The notes beneath the pieces are model-generated. The model searched no databases. It worked only from the letters and a program-made list of their open reading frames with translations, and was not told the DNA's origin. 20,667 bases of DNA from Oppiella nova (lineage: Eukaryota > Arthropoda > Arachnida > Sarcoptiformes > Oppiidae). The position numbers and the translations under genes were made by a program. Below are positions 9,101 through 20,122 of the stretch, piece by piece. Position 1 is the first letter of the stretch; every line of letters begins with the position of its first letter. The stretch is from contig CAJPVJ010000762.1 in NCBI GenBank assembly GCA_905397405.1, forward strand, positions 1-20,667. The letters are read 5' to 3'.

Positions 9101-10814
9101 GCAGCGAAATTGCGCTTAACTATTGGTTGAGTTTGTGGTCAAATCATAATACGTCCGATATTACTGACAGAAACTTTAATTTTATAATCTATGGCTCACT
9201 TTTGGTTAGCGAAGGAATTTTCATACTATTGGGAAATATTGTCTTATTTGTGGCCACAATCAGAGCTTCCAGACGATTACATTTGAGGGCAATGTATGGT
9301 GTATTGCGATCTCCGCTATCATTCTTCGATAGGACACCAATGGGACGGATATTAAACCGTTTCAGTCGTGACATATCGAGTGTCGACGAATCGATTCCCG
9401 ATTTTCTTATCTCTTTAATCGATATCTTAACCCTATTTGCAGTCCTCTATGGTCTCGTGTTTTACAATTTCAGATACTTATCACTAGTGCTGTTGGCTAT
9501 AATAGCAGTGTTTTATTTAATTTATGTATGAATTATTTGAAAAAGCTCTTTGAAACCTGGGATAACTTTACTTATTTTTACGTATTTTTATTTTTATGAT
9601 AGAAATTTTATTTAAGGACTTCCCGTCAGATGCGGCGAATGGAATCGATCAGCAATTCCCCTCTTCAGAGCCACTTCTGCGAGAGCATCGCCGGCGTCGA
9701 CACTATCATAGCCTACAATGTTTTGCCACAATTTATCAATGGGTCGAACAAAGAGATTGATTTGAGTCTCAACTGCTATTATCACAGAATTTCGCTTAAT
9801 TTATGGCTAAGAATTTGGTGTCAAATAATTGGCTCCTTTATCACAACAATTATCTCCGCGTATTTGGTGTGGAATCGCAATCACATCGCCATTGGTTTGG
9901 CCGCTCTATTGATGATCTATAGCGTGGAGACTGTACTCAACATTTCGTATACCATCAGAATAATGGCTGATTTGGAGACTAATATGATATCTGTTGAGAG
10001 ACTCCGAGAGTTCTGTGATTTGTCTCCAGAAAACGAGTGGAAGTCGTTAGCCGTTCACAAGCCGTCCCGCCATTGGCCACAAAGCGGTCGCATTGAATAC
10101 AAAAGTTATTCAACTGCTTATAAAAGTGGTCACAAATCGGTCCTAAAAGACATTAGTTTTACGATAAATAGCGGCGAAAAGGTGGCAGTTGTTGGCCGTA
10201 CCGGCGCTGGAAAGTCATCGCTAGTTCTGTCATTATTCCGCATCATTGAGCCAATCGGCGGACAAATACTAATCGACGGCTTAGATGTGACGCGAATTGG
10301 TTTACATGACTTGCGATCGCGTCTGACAATCGTTCCGCAAGAGTCGACACTCTTTGCGAATACAATTCGAGTCAATTTGGATCCGTTGGGTGAGTGCGAT
10401 GACCACCAATTGTGGGCCATTTTGGATGACTTGAATTTAAGCCAATTTGTGGACTCATTGCCCGACAAATTGGATTATAATGTGACCGAAAAGGGAGAGA
10501 ATTTAAGCGCCGGTCAAAAGCAGTTGATTTGCTTTGGAAGAGCTCTGCTCCGGAGGACAAAGATTGTGGTGTTGGACGAGGCGACCAGTTCTTGCGATTT
10601 GGAAACGGATCGCACGATTCAGAAGATAATTAGACAGAAATGGAGCGAATGTACAGTCATTTCAGTTGTTCACAGATTGGACTCAATTCTAGATTATGAC
10701 AAAGTTTTGGTCATTGATTGCGGATCTCTTGTTGAATACGATTCACCCGAAAGGCTACTCTTGGATACCAATTCATTGTTTTTCAGACTCGCAAAGGACG
10801 CCAAAATTATTTGA
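6165..10814 (+). CDS. ABCC-family (MRP-like) multidrug/organic-anion ABC transporter
   Basis: Four exons, 6165-6218, 6287-6466, 6535-9525 and 9603-10814, give 1478 residues, close to the usual MRP1-type length. Full-length MRPs export glutathione, glucuronide and other organic-anion conjugates using ATP (family knowledge). The ATG at 6165 follows an in-frame stop at 6153-6155. Exon 1 ends in CDSPLW and exon 2 continues D-N-E-V-F-W-W, matching the MRP N-terminus. A TMD0 helix bundle fills about residues 20-200, then TMD1. NBD1 has Walker A GEVGAGKS (643-650), LSGGQ (733-737), Walker B LLDD (755-758) and H-loop His 792. A Ser/Asp/Glu-rich linker leads to TMD2. NBD2 has Walker A GRTGAGKS (1273-1280), LSAGQ (1376-1380), Walker B plus catalytic Glu (D1400, E1401) and His 1432. 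As in other ABCCs, NBD1 has Asp where NBD2 has the catalytic Glu. No disabling mutation is seen. The subfamily is ABCC1/2/3-like, but the orthologue is not resolved. Confidence 0.93.
6219..6286 (+). other. intron 1 of the ABCC gene (68 bp)
   Basis: Starts with the consensus donor GTATGT right after the Trp codon of PLW and ends CCAAAG before GAC. Phase 0. Removing it gives PLWDNEVFWW, colinear with the MRP1 segment PLWDWNVTWN, which is strong support although the 3' end has little polypyrimidine tract. The duplicate lies at 4632-4699. Confidence 0.8.
6467..6534 (+). other. intron 2 of the ABCC gene (68 bp)
   Basis: Donor GTAAGA after the GCG codon and acceptor CTCAACAG before GTCTTA. Phase 0. 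The frame has a stop inside the intron and the flanks read as continuous TMD0 sequence when joined. The duplicate lies at 4880-4947. Confidence 0.88.
9526..9602 (+). other. intron 3 of the ABCC gene (77 bp)
   Basis: Donor GTATGA follows the Tyr codon at 9523-9525. The acceptor ends TTTTTATGATAG at 9602 after a T-rich tract. Phase 0. Joining gives FYLIY followed by KFYLRTSRQ, which aligns without a gap to the TMD2 segment before the SRQLKRLES motif of MRPs. The intron contains in-frame stops, which break the gene into two apparent frames if it is missed. Confidence 0.92.
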
Positions 10815-11656
10815 TGTATTTTTTATACAACTTTAAAGTATGATTTTATTTATCCTATTTTTACTGATCGTGTTTTATGTTATTCGTTATTCATATTACT
10901 ATTGGGAACCCTGCAATAGTTTACACTATTTTCATAATACATTTTTGTTTAAATTAGTATAAAGCAATATACCATTGTTAATAATGACCAAATTTATTAT
11001 ATTTTTTATTATAATAATTCCAACATTACAGACTTTTTGATATGCTGTATACCGTATTTTAAATAAATTTTCTAATTTAAATATAATGTAAATTTTAATT
11101 GCCTTAAGAATAAAGTTATATATACTGTACTGTAGTTTGCATCGAAATTAGTCTCATGAGTAAATGTTAACATTTATTTAATAATGAAACTTTAATTTAA
11201 ACTTTAATTAATTGTTTCTATAGTTTTAGTTATATTTGTTATACAGTAAAAGACATCAAGACATCAATTCTTAGAGAAATTATTCAGTTTTAATCAATTT
11301 TAAAGTAATGTTTAGAAGTTGTTTGTGTTGTTATAAAGTAATGTTTGTGTTTTGAAAGCTATAAATGTTTTCCAACCGAAAAGTATTTGATATTATTATG
11401 GAATATAATACAATACATAAAAAGTTTATATCGATTCATAAAATCTCAGAGAATAATAGAAACGAAAAGCTATTAATACTTAACAAATGAATGTCTATTA
11501 TTGAGAAAACTTTTTGATGCGATTCTTATTATGATATTTATTGTGATTATTAACAAAATTGTGAATAAACTTAATGTAGAAACGCATTGAATGAAAGAAA
11601 AAAGGGATATATTTTTAAAAAGATTGCATCAAATGACCAGAATTTGTATCTATTGT

Positions 11657-11659
<3 letters not shown>
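10815..11659. other. 3' flank of the ABCC gene, AT-rich
   Basis: Candidate poly(A) hexamers AATAAA occur at 11062-11067 and 11109-11114, about 250-300 bp after the stop codon. None is closer. No other gene is visible. The transcript end cannot be fixed from sequence alone. Confidence 0.5.
11062..11067 (+). promoter_or_regulatory. candidate poly(A) signal for the ABCC gene
   Basis: First canonical AATAAA downstream of the stop at 10812-10814. A second lies at 11109-11114. In DNA this AT-rich the hexamer is common, so the assignment rests on position only. Confidence 0.35.

Positions 11660-11701
<42 letters not shown>
11660..11701. repeat. (TC)n microsatellite, about 20 units
   Basis: An uninterrupted run of alternating T and C about 41-42 bases long. 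It creates spurious Leu-Ser or Glu-Arg open frames on the two strands, which are not genes. Confidence 0.97.
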
Positions 11702-11703
<2 letters not shown>

Positions 11704-14700
11704 TTCATTCCTTTCATGCATTTCTTATATTCATTTTTTATGCATTTCTTCCCATATTTTTCTCGTATTCTTTCCATTCTTTGGATTCCTGTCTTATATT
11801 TTACTACAATTTCTCTCGTTGTCTGTATTGAAGCTCACATTTTATTCAATTTATTTTTGTTGGTCTGATTGTCAACCAATACTATCGCATCCAATGATGA
11901 AACATATTGTCAACGACTAATGTCTTCCCGTTTTTTACAATTTTTTTGTTCGCTATTTCTATTTTTGCTATTTTTTCCATTTTATATGTTTTGTGCAAAA
12001 AATTCATGGCAATCTATTATATTTAATTGAATTTATAATTGATTTATTGATTATATTTTGTCAACCGTGAGTTTATTACAGTTAACTCATATATTATTTA
12101 CTACTTACAGCATATGTGTAAAAACCAATGGATGGATATTACGATTGTTAACAAATTTAATGCCTTAAAAACTATTGATTAAATCAATTCAATGAATTCA
12201 ATTGGTTTCAATCATATAAAGTAGTTTTCATGTCATAAAAGAAAAGCATAAATAGAGTTGAGTTTATTTGAAAACTCTGTGACAAATCCCTTATAAGTTA
12301 TAACTGAAAAATATATATAAAAAACGAGTGCTTTTTATTAAAATGAAATTTATAGTGAATGGAGAATGAGTTGAATTGAAACTCAAATCCTGCATCAAAT
12401 GAATCAAAAAAACTGACGTTTCGTGTAATTATTACAAAGAAATCTATTCATAGATTATATGAATTGATGGACTCATTTTAGATACAAATAGATGGAAAAT
12501 GTATTTTGTAATTAATTTGAGTTGTATTGTAGGAATGATAACTAAAAATATTATTGTAAATTTCATAGACATACTGATATTTGATATTAAAAGTTATCTG
12601 TACTAAAAAATTCTATACTATTATGGTTATAGAAATAAACTTATTTAGATAGATATAATTATTTGGTTACATATTAAATTAAAATTGTAAACTTTTCACC
12701 GAATTTTGAATGTGAAAATATTTTATTACTCGGAGACTACAGAATATACATATGATATGAGTATAAAATAGCAAAGAATACAAAAGGATTGTGAATATTA
12801 TTTCAGATCATTCTTTATGAGCCCATAGAGTGGCATCAGTTGTACATCAATTTCACTCAAATATAAGAAAATGTAAGTAAATCTATCAAAAAAGACTTCA
12901 CACACAATAGCCCTCCCCTACGATTCCGCCAAAACTCTCTGAGAAATATTTTTTTGCGAACAAAAAAATATTCTCTCTTTTTTTGGTTTCCATATAATAG
13001 TTTGAAAAAAGTAATAAATTGTATGCATATTATATAATAGAGAAGAAAGCGGAGATTGCATTTGGAAATGTATTTCAAAATTAATGAACTGAAGTTTTTT
13101 TCGCTCTATTGTTATGTCATATATTAGTTGAATACCAATAATGCAATTCAATACCAGTTTTTCGCTCTCCCTTTCCTTTTATATTCATTTTTTTTGCGCT
13201 AATTCTTGTGCTTTTTATTGCATGAATTGTGATTTTTGTAAATTTTATGTCAATTAAAACGGATGAGACCCCCTCCCACTCCAGATTATTATTCATATAG
13301 TTTTTTGCAGTTTACAAGAATTTGTTATTGTTTTATAAAATTTTCATTCGCTTTAATCAATTAATCATTAACTGAATATATATAAACTTTATATTTTAAA
13401 ATTTAGAAATTCTTTGTAGTAATTTTTAAATATTTTTTAAATACAAAGTTAATGATTTGTGAATAAAAATAAATATTATTCTATGTAACGTAAGTTTTCA
13501 TTAAAAGAAATAATTAGTTTATATAAAAATTTATTTAATAATTAATGCAATGGCATGTGTACAGCAAAATCTACAGAATTCTTATACCAGTAAAGAATTA
13601 TATGAAATTTAATGAAAATTAGTTGTGGTCATTAAGTATGACAACAAAAAATATTAATTAAAGTCTTGAGTTTATATAGTATTTTTAAAATAAAATTTAT
13701 TTATTTAATATTTAATATACGGTGGATATTTATAAATTAAAATGTATAAAAATTTTATTACTAAAATTAATCCAGAAATTAAAAATATTTGTTATAAAAC
13801 CTTAATAAAAGTCATAAAACATTTTTGTAAAAAAAGTAACTATTAAATAATTTGAATTACCCTACTGAATTGTTGTATAATACAATATGCATATAATACT
13901 GTACTGTATAATAAAAGAGTAATAATTTCTAAATTATAAATTTATTCATAAAAAGAAAGTCAAATAAATAATTCTTTTGTTCTCAAAAGTAATCTCTTTT
14001 TTAAGTCAACTTTCATTTAACTCATTCTCAATGCATGTATTAATCGCTGAAAAACAGTTAATTAAAAAAGTTTTTTCTGAATAGATGTCTGAGAACTAGA
14101 GTAAAGGTTTAACGCAGAAAATAATTTGTGAATTTGTTTCCCAAACTATAATCTCATTCACATTAACAAAGGAATGTAAAATCAGTACAAATTATGCACT
14201 TTTTATATCCGAAATTCAAACAAAAACTCTAAATCTTATGTTTAAAGAAGAGCTCAAAAAATGAATTGATAAAAATTTATGTCTAAATTTTGGTTGTAAT
14301 CTTTGAAACAGCATTCATGCAAATAATTGGGAATTTTTCTTATGAGGCATTCAATTGAGTTTAGTTTCCAATTATGATTATATATTTTGCATATTTTGTA
14401 TATTATATTATTCTAAACACTATTTTAAGGTTCATTTAATCTTGCGCTCAAATATCCCCTATAATTGCAGAGCACATGGAATTAACTCCTTAACGAACCC
14501 TAACATCAAATGTATTATGTTTTGAAAGTTATATTTTGTCAACTTTTACTATAATTATGAAATATTCAACAATTTTTGCAGCTTGCAATTTAAATTTGCA
14601 GTTTAATTCCTAGATTAATATTGTCAGCTAAATAAAAATAAAATTCCTGTTTTAATTGTATTAGATGTTGTTAAATTAGATTGAATTGAACAATTACTTT

Positions 14701-15675
14701 GTAATAAATATTTTAATAAATAGACAATGTAATACAAAATAATAATTTCTTAAACACTTTCGGAATATAAATGTTTGCTATTTCAAACATTCAAATTGAA
14801 ACAATTTATTCAGTTTATTAGGAAACATTTTATAAAGAATATAAGGCTTAAGGATTGAAATCAATGTAAAATACATTTTAATAAAAAAAACTTGAATTAG
14901 TCTTTACATTATTTTAAATAAATTAAAACTATATGCAATATTTGTTATACGAATGAGAGAGAAATTATTTTCAAAAGTGTTTTATTTGCATAATATTATT
15001 GAATTAGAATTTCAAATTCATTTCTATTATTTGCTCTATTTATATATAAAGTGCTAAAAATATATACCGTTTTTAGAAACAAAAAAAGCAAAAATTGGTT
15101 CCTTTTCTGTGTTGTATTTAAATGAAATAAATTTAATAAAAAGACAAATATGTCGTTGAGTTGACACAAGAAATATCAGAAATTAAATGAACAAAAAAGC
15201 CTATAATCAACGAAAATATCTCATACATTAAAACAGACCAATCATTAGCCATCAAATGGGATATCATATGATTTTACACTCAATTTATTTATATATTGTC
15301 ACGAATTACAAAATAAATCAATCCGAGACTTATCACAACTAAAATTTATTTCTATCCAATATATAAGAAAAAAATTTTTTCGTACTAATAATACTTACAA
15401 TTGGCTGAATGTATCATAAATTGGATGTGACATCAAATAGTTTAATATATCCTATATTTACGTGAAAACAAAAGTCCAATCGAAATACCAATGAATTTGC
15501 CTTTTTATATATAAGCAGATATTTGACTTAAATGTTATCTCTTAATGCAATATTAAATTAAACCTTCAATTTATGGCTCAATTCAATCCCAAACAGCGAT
15601 TGGAGTTAAGGTTTCTCTTGTGTTCCGTTCAGTCACTCAATCAATAAGAGAAAGAGAGAAATGAATCCAAACATC
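11702..15675. other. long AT-rich intergenic region, no gene seen
   Basis: Almost 4 kb with very high A+T. Two short C-rich patches (near 12910-12926 and 13268-13284) and a slightly GC-richer patch at 15590-15680 stand out, but none carries a convincing exon, tRNA or transposon domain. Open frames on both strands are short, Phe/Lys/Ile/Tyr-rich and explained by composition. Confidence 0.5.
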
Positions 15676-16158
15676 AAAACATTGGCCCATCTTTTCATTT
15701 AACGCTTGAATTCATCTAAAATTGATTTGTTTTGTAAATACAACCCAATTGTACATAAAATTTAAAGATTTTTGTACAGCAATATTTTTTATTTAACACA
15801 TATGCCGTACGTTTGAAACCTATTCAGTGATAAAATGAATTGATTTTTATTTTTTCTGTGTTTTTTGTGTTGAGTTTTTTGACAAATAAATCAAAAATTC
15901 TTTGTTTTTCAGATAATTCTTTCACTCACTATATATATATATATATTTATATATACTATATATGTTTGGATTTCTTTATTTCTTTATTTGTTTTCGCTTT
16001 TGTTGTGTTTTCTAGTCTTCAGTTCAGTTTTTCAAAGTGAGTCTAAATCTCCGACTAAAAGACTGCTAACAATCAATTTTAAACTAAAAAGTTATTCATC
16101 ACAACCTGAGTATCATTTTTTATCCCAAGAATTTCATATTAAATATATTCCGACAAAG
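15676..16158. repeat. tandem duplication I, unit 1 (483 bp)
   Basis: Repeats immediately as 16159-16603. It contains an (AT)n tract near 15932-15966 that unit 2 lacks, which explains most of the length difference. Other differences are single bases, such as CACATATGCC against CACATATACC. Open frames in both units are Phe/Ser-rich and not shared in full, so it is not judged coding. Confidence 0.88.
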
Positions 16159-16603
16159 AAAACATTGGCCCATCTTTTCATTTAACGCTTGAATTCATCT
16201 AAAATTGATTTGTTTTGTAAATACAACCCAATTGTACATAAAATTTAAAGATTTTTGTACAGCAATATTTTTTATTTAACACATATACCGTACGTTTGAA
16301 ACCTATTCAGTGATAAAATCAATTCATTTTTATTTTTTCTGTGTTTTTTGTGTTGAGTTTTTTGACAAATAAATCAAAAATTCTTTGTTTTTCACTCACT
16401 ATATATGTTTGGATTTCTTTATTTCTTTATTTGTTTTCGCTTTTGTTGTGTTTTCTAGTCTTCAGTTCAGTTTCTCAAAGTGAGTCTAAATCTCCGACTA
16501 AAAGACTGCTAACAATCAATTTTAAACTAAAAAGTTATTCATCACAACCTGAGTATCATTTTTTATCCCAAGAATTTCATATTAAATATATTCCGACAAA
16601 GAA
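16159..16603. repeat. tandem duplication I, unit 2 (about 445 bp)
   Basis: Directly abuts unit 1 with no spacer. It starts at the AAAACATTGGCC shared with 15676 and ends at ATTCCGACAAAG. It lacks about 38 bp, including the AT tract of unit 1. Confidence 0.88.
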
Positions 16604-16664
16604 ATCCTTCATTTTCTTTATCCGTTGCACCGTTTGTCTGGTTGTGTGCGAAAAGGTTGGCTAA

Positions 16665-16792
16665 AAAATATTATTTAATAAATGACACAACGAGTAGACT
16701 ATGGGCTCAGTTAAGCGAATGTGCAAACAGTTTGCGGTCATAAGGAATAAAACAAAATAACTCAATGATAAAGACCTAAACTCATAGGGCTT
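16665..16792. repeat. 128-bp tandem repeat, unit 1
   Basis: Starts AAATATTATTTAATAA and ends CATAGGGCTT. It repeats with no visible difference at 16793-16920. A third unit is at 20123-20250. Confidence 0.9.
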
Positions 16793-17203
16793 AAAATATT
16801 ATTTAATAAATGACACAACGAGTAGACTATGGGCTCAGTTAAGCGAATGTGCAAACAGTTTGCGGTCATAAGGAATAAAACAAAATAACTCAATGATAAA
16901 GACCTAAACTCATAGGGCTTAGGGTACAGTCCATACAAGCTTTCAAAGCAAACTGACTATAATTAAAATAAAATTTCCATTTTTAAAAGGCATTTTTGCA
17001 AATAAAATCTATAATAAATCTTTATTTTAAAATATGTTAAGTCTGTCATTCAAATAGAATATAAATTTCTGATTCAATTCAATATAAACACAAAATATTT
17101 ATTAAAATATTTGGCATATCTTTCATAAATATTTGTTAATAAAATATGAACTCAAAGTGTGAGATGTGAACAGAAAATCTATCCTTAAATAAGTCGATAA
17201 AAC
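16793..17203. repeat. dispersed repeat, copy A (contains 128-bp unit 2)
   Basis: The first 128 bases repeat the preceding unit. The rest, about 283 bp, recurs with the unit at 20123-20539. I see no terminal inverted repeats, reading frame or clear target-site duplication, so it is not assigned to a transposon class. Both copies end in CGATAAAAC. Confidence 0.85.
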
Positions 17204-17204
17204 T

Positions 17205-17331
17205 CTCAGCCTTTCACTCACCATCACGTGACCATCTCGCGCGGATGTCAAATATACCTGACTACAACAATACCACACCAAACCCTAGTTAAGACCACAT
17301 ATACAGTATTTGATATACTGTTATACACTCT
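17205..17331. other. segment whose parallel (non-reversed) complement occurs at 20541-20667
   Basis: Every base is the Watson-Crick complement of the base 3336 positions downstream, read in the same direction, for 127 consecutive positions. The segment contains TCACGTGA (an E-box-like palindrome at 17224-17231) and is richer in G+C than its flanks. It continues seamlessly into unique sequence at 17332, so this copy looks like the natural orientation. Confidence 0.95.
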
Positions 17332-17866
17332 CAGAATTCCAGTGCAGATAACGGCAGTGCTGTCCACCGATTGGACAATAAATGATGAGAAGTGCGGAAA
17401 ACAGGAATCAAAGCCTCACTTCTGGACCACAAATGTGTTAAAATACGTTCAAATGAATGCATTATAAGGCAAAGGATAGAAACAGTTGTATTTGTATTGA
17501 GAAAAAAGTGGACAATCAATACAACACTGCAATGCATTACATATTCAATAATAAATTATGTTTGCACTCATATATAAGGCATAAATTACTTTGATTTTTT
17601 GAACTCAATATTCTTTGCATGACATCTGAAAATTGAATGAAAGGAAGCAAAAAAAATGTAATAAATTTGAATGTATTTGTCAAACGATACGAACAAAATG
17701 TAAACAAATTTGTCTCATGTTTTTGCTCCTAATAAAACATATCATATAAAGTACACAAAAAGTGAGTCAATTCTCATTTTGTTCAAATGTTTTCAATTTC
17801 ATAGTATTTCTATGAGAATATGTATAATATGTTTGATTGAAAGCCCTATTCTGAAGCAAATTCTGT
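17332..17866. other. spacer, no clear gene
   Basis: The first 130 bases are moderately GC-rich, and a short open frame (17228-17467, with GTG as its first codon) crosses them. No ATG start, splice site or recognisable domain supports it. The rest is AT-rich. Confidence 0.4.
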
Positions 17867-18479
17867 GTCAATATGATATGAAAGCATAAATTAAATGCCT
17901 GTTGATTCGAGTGAACCGCTAATTCATTTGTGTCTATGTTTTGTTCACTTACACACTGAATGTGCACTCAATTGCATTGACATACAGTCCCACAATTCCG
18001 ATGAACAATACATACAGAATCTGTACATTTAAGTGTAATATAAACACAGAATCGTATATATACTGTACAATACTGTATATTCTGTGGGCTTAGAGTTTAT
18101 GTGACAAAAAAGGATTTACGGTTATATCTGGCCTTAATATAGAGAGCGAGTGGGATATACAGTGAGAGTAAAGACAAAGTCAGGAATTGAGTGAAAATAT
18201 GAATTGTGTGGAGATATATACTTTGGATATATACTTATAGTTTGGCGACATATTTGTCGTCATGGAATCGGCTGTGAAATAAGGAATTTGGGTCCAATAT
18301 ATTGGCAATAATACGAGCTTTTGCTGCTCTCATCAAATATTGTGAACGTTTTTTCTCTCTTCTTCTTGTGTAGTGTTGACCCAAACCTAAAAATACAACA
18401 CTTTTGTTGTGCGTCTCTTAAAGGTCTTAACAGTAAACCAGAAAAATAGAAATAATAGTAAATTATAGTAATTCGTAAT
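17867..18479. repeat. tandem duplication II, unit 1 (613 bp)
   Basis: Starts GTCAATATGATATG and ends AATTCGTAAT, then repeats at once at 18480-19068. Differences are few: an extra TACTTTGGATATATACTTATA-type insertion near 18219-18239 present only here, plus scattered substitutions. It contains the hairpin CGACA-TATT-TGTCG at 18246-18259. No coding signal is convincing. Confidence 0.9.
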
Positions 18480-19068
18480 GTCAATATGATATGAAAGCAT
18501 AAATTAAATGCCTGTTGATTCGAGTGAACCGCTAATTCATTTGTGTCTATGTTTTGTTCACTTACACACTGAATGTGCACTCAATTGCATTGACATACAG
18601 TCCCAAAATTCCGATGAACAATACATACAGAATCTGTACATTTAAGTGTAATATAAACACAGAATCGTATATATACTGTACAATACTGTATATTCTGTGG
18701 GCTTAGAGTTTATGTCACAAAAAAGGATTTACGGTTATATCTAGCCTTAATATAGAGAGCGAGTGGGATATACAGTGAGAGTAAGACAAAGTCAGGAATT
18801 GAGTGAAAATATGAATTGTGTGGAGATATAGTTTGGCGACATATTTGTCGTCATGGAATCGGCTGTGAAATAAGGAATTTGGGTCCAATATATTGGCAAT
18901 AATACGAGCTTTTGCTGTGATCATCAAATATTGTGAACCTTTTCTCTCTTCTTCTTGTGTAGTGTTGACCCAAACCTAAAAATACAACACTTTTGTTGTG
19001 CGTCTCTTAAAGGTCTTAACAGTAAACCAGAAAAATAGAAATAATAGTAAATTATAGTAATTCGTAAT
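18480..19068. repeat. tandem duplication II, unit 2 (589 bp)
   Basis: Abuts unit 1 without a spacer and lacks its ~21-bp insertion. It carries TGTCACA where unit 1 has TGTGACA. Confidence 0.9.
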
Positions 19069-20121
19069 TCCTTTTCGTTTTACTCACTGTTTGCGATCAT
19101 TAATGTCTATTGTTTTCCATTTCTAATGCCGGAAAAAAGTTTTATTCCAATAAACAAATCAAAACATTATTTTTCAGGTTTGTTCGTAATATATGAAGAA
19201 AAATGTTGTGTTTTCCTTTCACTCCCTTTTTGTTTTATATTTACACTAAACTATTCTTCAATTTATCATATTTTATATATAACTAAATGCATAATAAATG
19301 TATATTTGGGTAATATCCATAGACCAATGTTTTACATATTGAATCCTGTATAAAACTATGTTGGTTATATTTGTAACTAAAGTACTTAATATAGCATAAA
19401 TATGAAATTAGTATACTGTACACGGTATTAATTATCTTAGATCTACAAAACCTTAAAACAAAAATAAAACTTGAATTACATTAGATTTAAATTATACGTT
19501 AGAAATAGATGATTGATTATATAACTAGATTTAGAATTAATGATGAATTGAATTTTGGGATAAAGAAAAAGGATAAATTTGAGAATAATCTTGGTATAGA
19601 AATGTGGTTTGAATTCATAATAAATTCAATTATTATAATTTCAATCAATGAATAATAAATATCAATTGAATCTTTTTATTATTGAATTCATTTTACGTTT
19701 TTGTGTCTTTCAATCTTTCTCTCGCTTTATCGCTATTTATATTCAATGAAGTGTTCAATAATTTTCAAACTATTATTTAATAAAATGTGAGATAATAACT
19801 CAATAAAGTATTTTCAGTCATAGAATCAATCGTTAAGACAAAGTTGAGTAGTTTTACATAATAATCGTATAAAATTGGAGACAATTTATTAAATTTAAAC
19901 ACTTTCTTTATAAAATTCACTTTTTATTATAATTCTCCATACTACTGTATATATACTAAGTTATGTCTTGTATTATATTTCACATTATTTATATTTATAA
20001 ATCTTATTAATCGTTATTCTACTGAATAAACTATAATATTAATTGCTTTGTTTACTAATTCAATAAATAAGTTATTTTAATAAAAGGTTTGTTTATTATG
20101 TGTAATGCCTTTATGTTGCTA
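19069..20121. other. AT-rich intergenic, no gene seen
   Basis: About 1 kb of AT-rich DNA between two duplicated blocks. Short open frames are composition-driven. No RNA gene or repeat structure was recognised. Confidence 0.5.
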
Positions 20122-20122
20122 T

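Noticed and set aside
11571-11920. Open frames on both strands across the (TC)n tract
   Set aside because: Created by the dinucleotide repeat. No other coding evidence.
15840-16664. Phe/Ser-rich open frames in tandem duplication I
   Set aside because: Frames are not conserved between the two units and the composition matches AT/T-rich non-coding DNA.
16665-17203. MITE or other DNA transposon
   Set aside because: The ends are not inverted repeats of each other and no target-site duplication could be defined.
17767-18927. Minus-strand frames sharing the same 30-residue start in both units of tandem duplication II
   Set aside because: The shared part simply reflects the DNA duplication, and the frames diverge after the first indel.
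15676-19068. CRISPR-like array
   Set aside because: The units are long, abutting and lack short repeats separated by unique spacers. The window is eukaryotic.
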